This document shows, in pieces, positions 54,171 to 61,447 of a DNA stretch of 64,000 nt (position 1 is the first letter of the stretch; every line of letters begins with the position of its first letter). Both the position numbers and the translations under genes were made by a program. This stretch comes from Lachnospiraceae bacterium (GTDB lineage Bacteria; Bacillota; Clostridia; Lachnospirales; Lachnospiraceae): the NCBI GenBank assembly GCA_015056915.1, contig SVFK01000002.1, positions 166,163 to 230,162 of the forward strand. The letters are read 5' to 3'. The notes beneath the pieces were generated by a model that was not told where the DNA came from, made no database searches, and saw only the letters and a list, made by a program, of their open reading frames with translations.

Positions 54171-54743
54171 TTGGATACGAAAAATATTATGATTGTAGGT
54201 GTGGGTGGACAGGGAACCCTGCTCACCAGCCGTATTTTAGGTGGTATCACCGTAGATGCAGGATATGATGTCAAGCTGTCTGAGGTGCATGGAATGGCAC
54301 AGCGAGGCGGAAGTGTAGTTACCTTTGTCAGATATGGTGAAAAGGTGGCCGAGCCTATCGTAGAAGAAGGACAGGCAGATGTATTGATTGCCTTTGAGAA
54401 GCTTGAAGCTCTTCGTTATGCTCACTTTTTAAAGCCGCATGGTGTAATTGTGGTAAATGACTGGAGAATTGACCCTATCACTGTGGTAACGGGTGCAGCT
54501 GAATATCCTGACAATATTATTGAAAAGCTTTCTGAAAAGTATCAGGTGTATTCCATGAATGCTATGGAGGAGGCAAAGGCTCTCGGCAATGCCAAAGCAT
54601 TTAATGTTATTGTGCTGGGTCTTGCTGCAAGACATATGGACTTTGAAAAGGAAGCTTGGCTTAACGTAATTGAGAAGACAGTACCGCCTAAGACAGTGGA
54701 CATTAATAAAGCAGCATTTTTGCTGGGATACGAAGGGAGATAA
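54171..54743 (+). CDS. iorB: Indolepyruvate ferredoxin oxidoreductase, beta subunit
   Basis: This 190-residue beta subunit completes the IorAB complex. It has VGVGGQGTLLTSRILGGI near the N-terminus and SEVHGMAQRGGSVVTFVRYG, both family landmarks of the gamma-type domain of 2-ketoacid oxidoreductases. A TTG start is likely: AGGAGG lies 7 bases before it and the first in-frame ATG (54189) would cut into the motif. It is followed by the second CoA ligase after 3 bases. Confidence 0.93.
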   Translation: MDTKNIMIVGVGGQGTLLTSRILGGITVDAGYDVKLSEVHGMAQRGGSVVTFVRYGEKVAEPIVEEGQADVLIAFEKLEALRYAHFLKPHGVIVVNDWRIDPITVVTGAAEYPDNIIEKLSEKYQVYSMNAMEEAKALGNAKAFNVIVLGLAARHMDFEKEAWLNVIEKTVPPKTVDINKAAFLLGYEGR

Positions 54744-54746
54744 AGC

Positions 54747-56045
54747 ATGATTTGGAACGAAACAAAGGAATGTATGAGCAGGGATGAAATTATGACCCTG
54801 CAGAGTGCTAGATTGGTTAAGACCGTAGACCGCGTTTATCATAATGTACCTTTTTATCGTAAAAAAATGCAAGCATTGGGACTTGAAGTGGGTGACATCC
54901 GTGGCATCGAAGATATTGAGAAGCTGCCGTTTACCACAAAGGCTGATTTGCGGGATAATTATCCCTTTGGCTTGTTTGCAGTGCCACAGTCAGAGATTGT
55001 CCGTGTTCATGCATCCAGCGGCACCACAGGAAAAGCCACTGTGGTAGGCTATACCAGACGAGATCTTGAAATATGGAGTGAATGTGTTGCAAGAGCATTT
55101 ACCATGGCGGGTGTGAAGAGAGACGATATTATCCAGGTCGCATACGGTTATGGTTTGTTTACAGGTGGTCTGGGAGCTCATGGTGGTGCTGAAAAATTGG
55201 GTGCTACAGTAGTGCCTATGTCCACAGGTAACACAAAGAAGCTGACCACCATGATGATGGACTTTGGAGTTACTGCCATTGCCTGCACGCCGTCCTATCT
55301 GCTGCATATTGCAGAGACCTTAGAAGAGAATGGTGATATTGATAATATTAAATTAAAATGTGCAATTTGTGGTGCAGAACCTTGGACAGAAAACATGAGA
55401 CTGCAGATTGAGGATAAATTACATATTAATGCACATGATATATATGGATTATCCGAAATCATGGGACCGGGTGTTGCATGTGACTGTAAATACCATAAAG
55501 GACTTCATGTATATGAAGACCATTTCCTTCCGGAAATTGTAGATTCCGCAACCGGAAAGGGTGTTGCAGCAGGTGAGACCGGTGAATTGGTATTTACCAC
55601 TTTGACCAAGGAAGGTATTCCTTTGATTCGTTATAATACCAGAGACTTGACAAGCATTGATTACAGTCCTTGTGAGTGTGGCAGAACTCTGGCGAGAATC
55701 AGCCGTTTCAAAGGACGTTCCGATGATATGTTAATCATTCGTGGCGTTAATGTATTCCCGTCCCAGATTGAAGCTGCACTTTTGGAAATGGGCGAGGCGA
55801 CTCCTCATTATCTGATGATTGTGGACCGTATAAATAATCTGGATACTCTTGAGGTACAGGTGGAGGTGGATGAAAAATTCTTCTCCGATCAAATCAAAGA
55901 ATTGGAGCAACTGACCAAGAAGATTGCTTCGGTTATCCAGCAGGCAATCGGTCTTGCCGTAAAAGTAAAGCTGGTAGAGCCTAAGACCTTGGAGCGCAGC
56001 ATGGGTAAAGCTGTACATGTAATAGATAAGCGTAAATTGGTGTAA
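54747..56045 (+). CDS. paaK: Phenylacetate-CoA ligase-like enzyme (copy 2)
   Basis: This is a 432-residue second PaaK-type ligase with [29 protein letters not shown] and [12 protein letters not shown]. It differs from copy 1 across the length (for example [11 protein letters not shown] versus IACMGGATEKD), so the two are old duplicates rather than a recent copy. They may favour different aryl acids or act in opposite directions. It sits 3 bases after iorB and 22 bases before the ACT gene. Confidence 0.9.
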   Translation: MIWNETKECMSRDEIMTLQSARLVKTVDRVYHNVPFYRKKMQALGLEVGDIRGIEDIEKLPFTTKADLRDNYPFGLFAVPQSEIVRVHASSGTTGKATVVGYTRRDLEIWSECVARAFTMAGVKRDDIIQVAYGYGLFTGGLGAHGGAEKLGATVVPMSTGNTKKLTTMMMDFGVTAIACTPSYLLHIAETLEENGDIDNIKLKCAICGAEPWTENMRLQIEDKLHINAHDIYGLSEIMGPGVACDCKYHKGLHVYEDHFLPEIVDSATGKGVAAGETGELVFTTLTKEGIPLIRYNTRDLTSIDYSPCECGRTLARISRFKGRSDDMLIIRGVNVFPSQIEAALLEMGEATPHYLMIVDRINNLDTLEVQVEVDEKFFSDQIKELEQLTKKIASVIQQAIGLAVKVKLVEPKTLERSMGKAVHVIDKRKLV

Positions 56046-56067
56046 TATAGAAATAGGAGGGTACAAT

Positions 56068-56493
56068 ATGTTTTTAAAGCAGTTATCTGTATTTATAGAG
56101 AACAGAGAAGGACGTCTGGAGGAGGTACTGGATGTTCTGAAGAAGGAAAATGTAAATATCGTGTCCATGAGTCTGGCTGATACCAGTGACTATGGTTTGC
56201 TTCGTTTGTTGGTAGACAAGCCGGAAGCAGGTAAAAAGGCATTACGTGAGAACGGATTTTCTGCAATGCTTACAGATGTGCTGGGTATTCGTTTGGCACA
56301 CAGAGTAGGACAGCTGCAGGAATTATTGGAGGTTATCTGTAAGTCAAATATCAATATTGAATATATGTATGCGCTTTCTACCGGTAGCGATGATGCATCT
56401 ATCGTCATTAAAACCTCTGATTTGGAAAAGGCGGCAGAAGTTCTCAAGGAGACGGATGTAGAGCTGGTTGAGGCAAAAGAATTACAGGCATAA
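56068..56493 (+). CDS. Tandem ACT-domain protein
   Basis: A 141-residue protein of two ACT-type domains (about residues 1-68 and 70-138): KQLSVFIENREGRLEEVLDVL and RVGQLQELLEVICKSNINIEYMYA. Such two-ACT proteins next to iorAB and paaK are thought to bind an amino acid or arylpyruvate-type effector. It has no catalytic or DNA-binding domain, so it should regulate a partner protein. The amidohydrolase starts 4 bases downstream. Confidence 0.88.
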   Translation: MFLKQLSVFIENREGRLEEVLDVLKKENVNIVSMSLADTSDYGLLRLLVDKPEAGKKALRENGFSAMLTDVLGIRLAHRVGQLQELLEVICKSNINIEYMYALSTGSDDASIVIKTSDLEKAAEVLKETDVELVEAKELQA

Positions 56494-56497
56494 GGTT

Positions 56498-57349
56498 ATG
56501 ATTATTGATTTTCATACACATGTGTTTCCCGATAAAATGGCGGCCGGCACTATTGCAGAATTAGAGAAGGCTGCCGGTGTTAAAGCAGCAACCAATGGTT
56601 GTGTTAATGGGTTACTTACGTCCATGGAGCAGGCAGGTATTGACTGCTCCGTGATTATGCCCGTAGTAACGGCACCCAGACAGTTTTCGGGTATTAATCG
56701 CTTTGCACATTCCATCAATGAAGCATACGAGAATGGTGATAGTACTCAGACTAAGATGCCCCAATTAATTTCCTTTGGTGGCATTCATCCTGAGAGTGAC
56801 GATTACAAAGCCCAGCTTGAGGAATTATACCGTATGGGCTTTATAGGAATCAAACTTCATCCTGATTATCAGGGTGTGTTTTTTGATGATATTCGATATA
56901 AGCGGATTGTCAGTTATGCATCTGAGTTGGACATGATTATATTAGTTCATGCTGGAATTGATATTGGTTTGCCTAAGCCTATACATTGCACGCCGGATAT
57001 GGCGGCAGAGGTATTAAAGGAAACGCAGGCTCCTAAGCTGGTACTGGCACACATGGGCGGCTGGCAGCAATGGGACAGAGTGGAAGAGCTACTAATCGGC
57101 AGTGATGCCTATTTGGATATGGCCTTTACGCAGTCCTATATTGAGGAAACTCAGCTTTATCGCATGATACAGAATCATGGGACTGACAAGATATTATTTG
57201 CCACGGACTCTCCATGGTCCAACCAAAAAGCCATGGTGGAATGGTTACAGGGCAGTTCCCTGCCTGCAGAAGCCAAAAAGCAGATATTTGAGGAAAATGC
57301 GTGCCGACTGCTTTGGAAAAGATATGATAAGAAGAGGATAAACAAATGA
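56498..57349 (+). CDS. Amidohydrolase-2 family metal-dependent hydrolase
   Basis: A 283-residue TIM-barrel hydrolase. Metal ligands are in DFHTHVFPD, ILVHAGID, LAHMGG and FATDSPWS. The group includes decarboxylases and amide or ester hydrolases of aromatic acids (ACMSD-like). In this operon it could free an aryl acid or amine from a conjugate, but no substrate is shown. ATG 56498 is chosen because the family begins near IDFHTH; the frame start at 56468 lies within the ACT gene. Its stop overlaps the symporter start by 4 bases (ATGA). Confidence 0.85.
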   Translation: MIIDFHTHVFPDKMAAGTIAELEKAAGVKAATNGCVNGLLTSMEQAGIDCSVIMPVVTAPRQFSGINRFAHSINEAYENGDSTQTKMPQLISFGGIHPESDDYKAQLEELYRMGFIGIKLHPDYQGVFFDDIRYKRIVSYASELDMIILVHAGIDIGLPKPIHCTPDMAAEVLKETQAPKLVLAHMGGWQQWDRVEELLIGSDAYLDMAFTQSYIEETQLYRMIQNHGTDKILFATDSPWSNQKAMVEWLQGSSLPAEAKKQIFEENACRLLWKRYDKKRINK

Positions 57350-58848
57350 TAATCAAGGTTATTTTATTAATTGTATTTTTTGCGACAATGATAGGTGTAG
57401 GAATTTATTCCAGAAAATATGCTGTAAATGTAAGTGGATTTGTTCTGGGAGGACGTAGTGTGGGTCCTTGGCTTACAGCATTTGCCTACGGCACCTCCTA
57501 TTTCAGTGCGGTGGTTTTTGTGGGATATGCAGGCCAGTTTGGATATAAATACGGTCTTTCCGCCACATGGATTGGTATTGGTAATGCGGTGATTGGTTCC
57601 TTGCTTGCGTGGCTGATATTGGGAAAGAGAACCCGCGTTATGACCAAGCATATACATGCAGCGACCATGCCGGATTATTTTGGCAAGAGATATGACAGCA
57701 ATACATTAAAGATTGCAGCATCCGTGATTGCGTTTGTTTTTCTGATTCCCTATACAGCATCGGTATATAACGGACTTTCCCGTCTGTTTGAAATGGCATT
57801 TGATGTGCCTTATACGGTTTGTGTTATTGTTATGGCGGCATTGACCTGTGTATATGTTATTTTAGGTGGATACATGGCAACGGCAATCAATGACCTGATT
57901 CAGGGTATTATCATGATATTTGGCATTATCGCTGTTATTGTTGCTGTGTTGAATGGACAAGGCGGCTTTATGAATGCAATATTCCAGTTATCGGAATTGG
58001 AGAGTGATATTCCGGTAACATTGGGACAAAAGGGTGCCTTTGCATCGTTTTTTGGTCCTGACCCGATTAATTTGCTGGGGGTAGTAGTATTGACATCCTT
58101 GGGTACATGGGGGCTTCCTCAGATGATACATAAATTTTACGCAATCAAGGATGAGAAGTCAGTAAAAGCAGGAACCATTATTTCCACGATTTTTGCAATT
58201 ATTATATCCGGCGGCTGTTATTTTCTGGGAGGCTTTGGCAGATTGTTTGATTCGCCTCAGATTTATAACGCAGACGGCGGTATTGTATATGATGCTATTA
58301 TCCCGGCAATGCTGCAAAATCTTCCTGACATTTTAATTGGTGTCATTATCATGTTGGTGTTATCTGCATCCATGTCAACTCTGTCTTCTCTGGTATTGAC
58401 CTCCAGTTCTACATTGACATTAGATGTAATCAAGGGTCATATTATAAAAAATATGGATGACAAAAAGCAGCTGCTTGTTATGAGAAGCTTTCTTGTAATC
58501 TTTGTTGTATTGTCTGTTATACTGGCAATTAATCCGCCTACCTTTATTGCACAGCTTATGGGTATTTCCTGGGGTGCACTTGCAGGCGCATTCCTGGCAC
58601 CGTTCCTTTACGGCTTGTATTGGAAAAGGGTTACGAAGGCTGCTGTATGGGCAAGCTTTGCCTGTGGTGTGGGAATTACGGTATCCAATATTTTCTTAAA
58701 GTATATTGCATCACCTATTAATGCAGGAGCAATTGCTATGATTGCAGGTCTGATTGTGGTTCCGGTGGTAAGTCTGATTACGCCCAGGCCGCAAAAGGAA
58801 AAGGTTGAGAAAATATTTGCATGCTACAATCAAAAAGAATTGGATTAA
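57346..58848 (+). CDS. Sodium:solute symporter (SSS/PutP-like)
   Basis: This 500-residue membrane protein has about 13 membrane segments and family landmarks: YAVNVSGFVLGGRSVGPWLTAFAYGTSYFSA, GLSRLFEMAFDVPY, LSASMSTLSSLVLTSSSTL and ISWGALAGAFLAPFLYGLYWKR. It should move a carboxylate, amino acid or similar solute with Na+. As last gene of the aryl-CoA cluster it is a candidate for uptake or export of aromatic acids. Substrate is inferred from context only. Confidence 0.9.
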   Translation: MIIKVILLIVFFATMIGVGIYSRKYAVNVSGFVLGGRSVGPWLTAFAYGTSYFSAVVFVGYAGQFGYKYGLSATWIGIGNAVIGSLLAWLILGKRTRVMTKHIHAATMPDYFGKRYDSNTLKIAASVIAFVFLIPYTASVYNGLSRLFEMAFDVPYTVCVIVMAALTCVYVILGGYMATAINDLIQGIIMIFGIIAVIVAVLNGQGGFMNAIFQLSELESDIPVTLGQKGAFASFFGPDPINLLGVVVLTSLGTWGLPQMIHKFYAIKDEKSVKAGTIISTIFAIIISGGCYFLGGFGRLFDSPQIYNADGGIVYDAIIPAMLQNLPDILIGVIIMLVLSASMSTLSSLVLTSSSTLTLDVIKGHIIKNMDDKKQLLVMRSFLVIFVVLSVILAINPPTFIAQLMGISWGALAGAFLAPFLYGLYWKRVTKAAVWASFACGVGITVSNIFLKYIASPINAGAIAMIAGLIVVPVVSLITPRPQKEKVEKIFACYNQKELD

Positions 58849-58901
58849 AAGTCAAATATTTATTAAATTTAAGAAAAAATTAATTATTTTGTAATAAGGA
58901 C

Positions 58902-58930
58902 TGGAAAAGCAGTTACAAATCTTGTATAAT
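58902..58930 (+). promoter_or_regulatory. Promoter of the TM2/DUF cluster
   Basis: TGGAAA (58902-58907) and TATAAT (58925-58930) are 17 bases apart, about 60 bases before the TM2 start codon. The -10 is perfect and the -35 is moderate. Confidence 0.55.
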
Positions 58931-58992
58931 GCAATATGTGTGAATTTAGAAGAGAATAGAATTCATTAATTTTTCGAAGGAGGGAAGATGAG

Positions 58993-59427
58993 ATGTATTT
59001 TTGTAAAAACTGTGGTGAAGCATATATGACAGATGAAGCTGTTATGTGTGTAAAGTGTGGTGTTGCAAAAGGACAGGGAAATAACTATTGCCATAATTGT
59101 GGTAAGCCGGTGCCGCCCGAAGCAGCAGTCTGCTTGAATTGTGGTGTTGCACATGCAGCAAAGGGAGCACAGGGCGCAAAGTCCAAGCTTGCAGCTGGTC
59201 TGTTTGGCATTTTCCTTGGCTGTTACGGTGTACATAATTTTTATCTTGGATATACCGGCAAGGCAGTGACTCAGTTGGTGCTTACTATTGTCGGCTTGTT
59301 ATTAAGCTGTATTGGTATTGGTGCTTTTATTGTATTAGGCATTGCTATTTGGGGTTTGGTAGAAGGTATCATGATTCTTGCTGGCAAAATCACTACGGAT
59401 GCTAAGGGCGTGCCCTTGAAGGAATAA
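58993..59427 (+). CDS. Double zinc-ribbon and TM2-domain protein
   Basis: A 144-residue protein with two CxxC-n-CxxC zinc ribbons: CKNCGEAYMTDEAVMCVKCG and CHNCGKPVPPEAAVCLNCG. A TM2 domain follows (AAGLFGIFLGCYGVHNFYLGYTGK and a second membrane helix). The ribbons should face the cytoplasm. TM2 proteins are widespread and of unknown role. It is first of four small membrane-protein genes transcribed together. Confidence 0.88.
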   Translation: MYFCKNCGEAYMTDEAVMCVKCGVAKGQGNNYCHNCGKPVPPEAAVCLNCGVAHAAKGAQGAKSKLAAGLFGIFLGCYGVHNFYLGYTGKAVTQLVLTIVGLLLSCIGIGAFIVLGIAIWGLVEGIMILAGKITTDAKGVPLKE

Positions 59428-59486
59428 TTAATATGAAGGGTATTTAATAAATGCCTGAATAGTTAAGAAAAAGGAGAGTAAATAAA

Positions 59487-59879
59487 ATGGACGGACAGAA
59501 TTTTCAGAATGAACAGAACACTACCAATGAAAGTGTTCAGACTACAGACAATTATCAGGATTATACTGCAAATGTAACACCTGTACAGGCAGTTGTTGAA
59601 CAGCCGAAGCAGACCAATGCGCTTGCAATCGTGAGCCTTGTGCTTGGTATTATTTCCATTGTATTTGGTTGCTGTGGTTCTTGGATTGGTATTCTTTTGG
59701 CTATCGGTGGTATTGTATGCTCCGTATTGTCCAAGAAGCAGGGCAAGACCGGACTGGCAACTGCAGGTCTTATCTGCTCCATCGTTGCTATTGTTATCGC
59801 CATTGTTGTTATTATTTTAGCAGTGATTGGTGTTGCTGCGCTTGCAGAACTGGAAGAGATGACCTATAGCTACTACTAA
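59487..59879 (+). CDS. DUF4190-like small membrane protein
   Basis: A 130-residue protein with a Gln/Asn/Thr-rich, probably disordered first 45 residues. Two membrane helices follow (NALAIVSLVLGIISIVFGCCG... and GLATAGLICSIVAIVIAIVV), the DUF4190 pattern, ending in EEMTYSYY. Function unknown. AAAGGAGAG is its ribosome site. The next gene starts one base after its stop. Confidence 0.8.
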   Translation: MDGQNFQNEQNTTNESVQTTDNYQDYTANVTPVQAVVEQPKQTNALAIVSLVLGIISIVFGCCGSWIGILLAIGGIVCSVLSKKQGKTGLATAGLICSIVAIVIAIVVIILAVIGVAALAELEEMTYSYY

Positions 59880-59880
59880 G

Positions 59881-60300
59881 ATGATAAAGAAGGATAAAAG
59901 TTTAGAGGATGAGCTTTATATCATAGGTTGGATTGCATTGTTGATGGCTGTTGTGGGTGCTTGGATATTTTTGCGCTTTATTCTTCCCAATATGCCGGAA
60001 CGTCCCTGTATTATCTATGAATTTTTCGGGGTATATTGTCCGGGCTGTGGCGGAACCAGAGCAGTGATTCAATTACTTCACGGCAGATTATTACAATCCT
60101 TATGGTATCATCCGTTGGTAATGTATGGTGTGGTGCTGTATGTATGCTTTATGATTTCACATACATTAAGCAGATTACACATCTTGAAAAGAGGAATGAG
60201 ATTCCGCGAAGGCTATTTATATGGTGCTTTAGTAGTATTAGCATTGAATTTCATACTCAAAAATATTTTAAAGTTTGGCTTTGGAATCATTATGATTTAA
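59881..60300 (+). CDS. DUF2752 membrane protein
   Basis: A 139-residue membrane protein with the DUF2752 signature YCPGCGGTRAV near residues 55-65 and HPLVMYG after it, with about three membrane helices. The two cysteines of CPGC may form a metal or redox site. It starts 1 base after the DUF4190 stop, so the two are translationally coupled. Function unknown. Confidence 0.83.
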   Translation: MIKKDKSLEDELYIIGWIALLMAVVGAWIFLRFILPNMPERPCIIYEFFGVYCPGCGGTRAVIQLLHGRLLQSLWYHPLVMYGVVLYVCFMISHTLSRLHILKRGMRFREGYLYGALVVLALNFILKNILKFGFGIIMI

Positions 60301-60348
60301 CAAAAGCATAGATTCATTGCCCTATAAGGGCAGAAAAAGGAGGACATT

Positions 60349-60636
60349 ATGAGTAAGAAAGTAACAGGTGTTTTGGCGTACATTGGTATTATCTTTTGGT
60401 TGATTGCATTCCTTGCAGGTGACAAAGAGGGTGCAAAATTCCACTTGAATCAGGGCCTTGTTCTGGCAATCGGACAGATTATTTTGAACATTTTATCTGC
60501 TATTCCGATTATCGGTATCGTTGCATGTATTGCAAGTGTTGTATTGACAGTATTTGCTATCATGGGTATCGTTTCTGCAGTTAAGGAAGAAGAGAAGCCT
60601 CTGCCTCTGATTGGTAACATTACCATTCTGAAATAA
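60349..60636 (+). CDS. DUF4870-like small membrane protein
   Basis: A 95-residue protein with three hydrophobic segments and KFHLNQGLVLAIGQ, the charged loop typical of DUF4870/YtcA-type small membrane proteins. Function unknown. AAAGGAGG precedes the ATG. It is the last of the four-gene membrane cluster; a terminator follows. Confidence 0.78.
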   Translation: MSKKVTGVLAYIGIIFWLIAFLAGDKEGAKFHLNQGLVLAIGQIILNILSAIPIIGIVACIASVVLTVFAIMGIVSAVKEEEKPLPLIGNITILK

Positions 60637-60682
60637 TTGATTACAATAGGTTTTGCTATATTGTATATTATTTAAAGCAATT

Positions 60683-60721
60683 AAAATGTCTGCTTTCCTG
60701 TTTGGGTTAGCAGACATTTTT
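60683..60721. terminator. Bidirectional terminator after the small membrane cluster
   Basis: AAAATGTCTGCT and AGCAGACATTTT form a perfect 12-bp stem with a 14-base loop. Flanking A and T runs allow it to serve the convergent lipoprotein gene too. Confidence 0.85.
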
Positions 60722-60753
60722 GTGTGTTCTTGGAAATGTGTATTCTTTTTACA

Positions 60754-61257
60754 TTATTGAACCGCTTCGGAAGCGGTAGTATCATCCGCGTCTGTAGTAA
60801 CAGTCAAATCCACATCCTCGGGCTCTTCGCCGTGTAGGAAGGTGATGATAACCTGGACACGTTTATAGGCTCTGGAATAATTTTCTTTGGCGTATTCGGC
60901 AGTGTATTCGTTATATGAATTGTTGCCATATGCCTCATGGTAGCTTTTTACAGCTTCTGTCATGTATGCGCTTGATTCATCGGCAAGGGACTCTAAATAA
61001 TCAAATTCCTCCGGGAAATCCAATTCTGCAAATCCCTGAAAATCGCTATCCAGCTTATCCAGATAAATTAACAGCTCTTCAATGGCTGCTTCAGAATCTG
61101 CATCCAGATTATTAATTGCAGTATCTATTTCAGATATAGAAGTACAGAAATGATCAATTTCTGTCTTGAATTTTGCTGCTTCGGGGTCCGCACCACAGGC
61201 TGTAAATGACAGAACTGAGAGTAGTCCCAAAGACAATGCAAGTATTTTTGATTTCAC
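60754..61257 (-). CDS. Lipoprotein of unknown function
   Basis: A 167-residue exported lipoprotein (signal with FTAC, C21) with an acidic helical middle (EIDHFCTSISEIDTAINNLDADSEAAIEEL) and a Thr/Asp-rich tail. A GTG start at 61257 is preferred: GGAGG lies 7 bases upstream, while a longer frame to 61272 would include that site. No family is recognised. It is convergent with the membrane cluster and divergent from metH. Confidence 0.7.
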   Translation of the reverse strand: MKSKILALSLGLLSVLSFTACGADPEAAKFKTEIDHFCTSISEIDTAINNLDADSEAAIEELLIYLDKLDSDFQGFAELDFPEEFDYLESLADESSAYMTEAVKSYHEAYGNNSYNEYTAEYAKENYSRAYKRVQVIITFLHGEEPEDVDLTVTTDADDTTASEAVQ

Positions 61258-61385
61258 TTTTATGTCCTCCAAAATATTAAATGTGACATTAAAAATTTAT
61301 CATATTTTGTATATTTTATCAACTATTATCGCAATGTAACAAATAGATATATTAAATCCTAACAAAAATAAGTTAATTCGTCCTC

Positions 61386-61415
61386 TTTACGACTAAAACC
61401 TGCTTGTGGTATTAT
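61386..61415 (+). promoter_or_regulatory. Candidate promoter of metH
   Basis: TTTACG (61386-61391) and TATTAT (61410-61415) have an 18-base spacer, about 30 bases ahead of the metH ATG. I see no SAM, cobalamin or S-box riboswitch in the 190-base gap. Confidence 0.45.
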
Positions 61416-61447
61416 AGATAGAATGAGATAAATAGGAGTTACTATAT

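Noticed and set aside
61273..61447. Cobalamin or SAM riboswitch ahead of metH
   Set aside because: The 175-base AT-rich gap has no recognisable box or pairing pattern.
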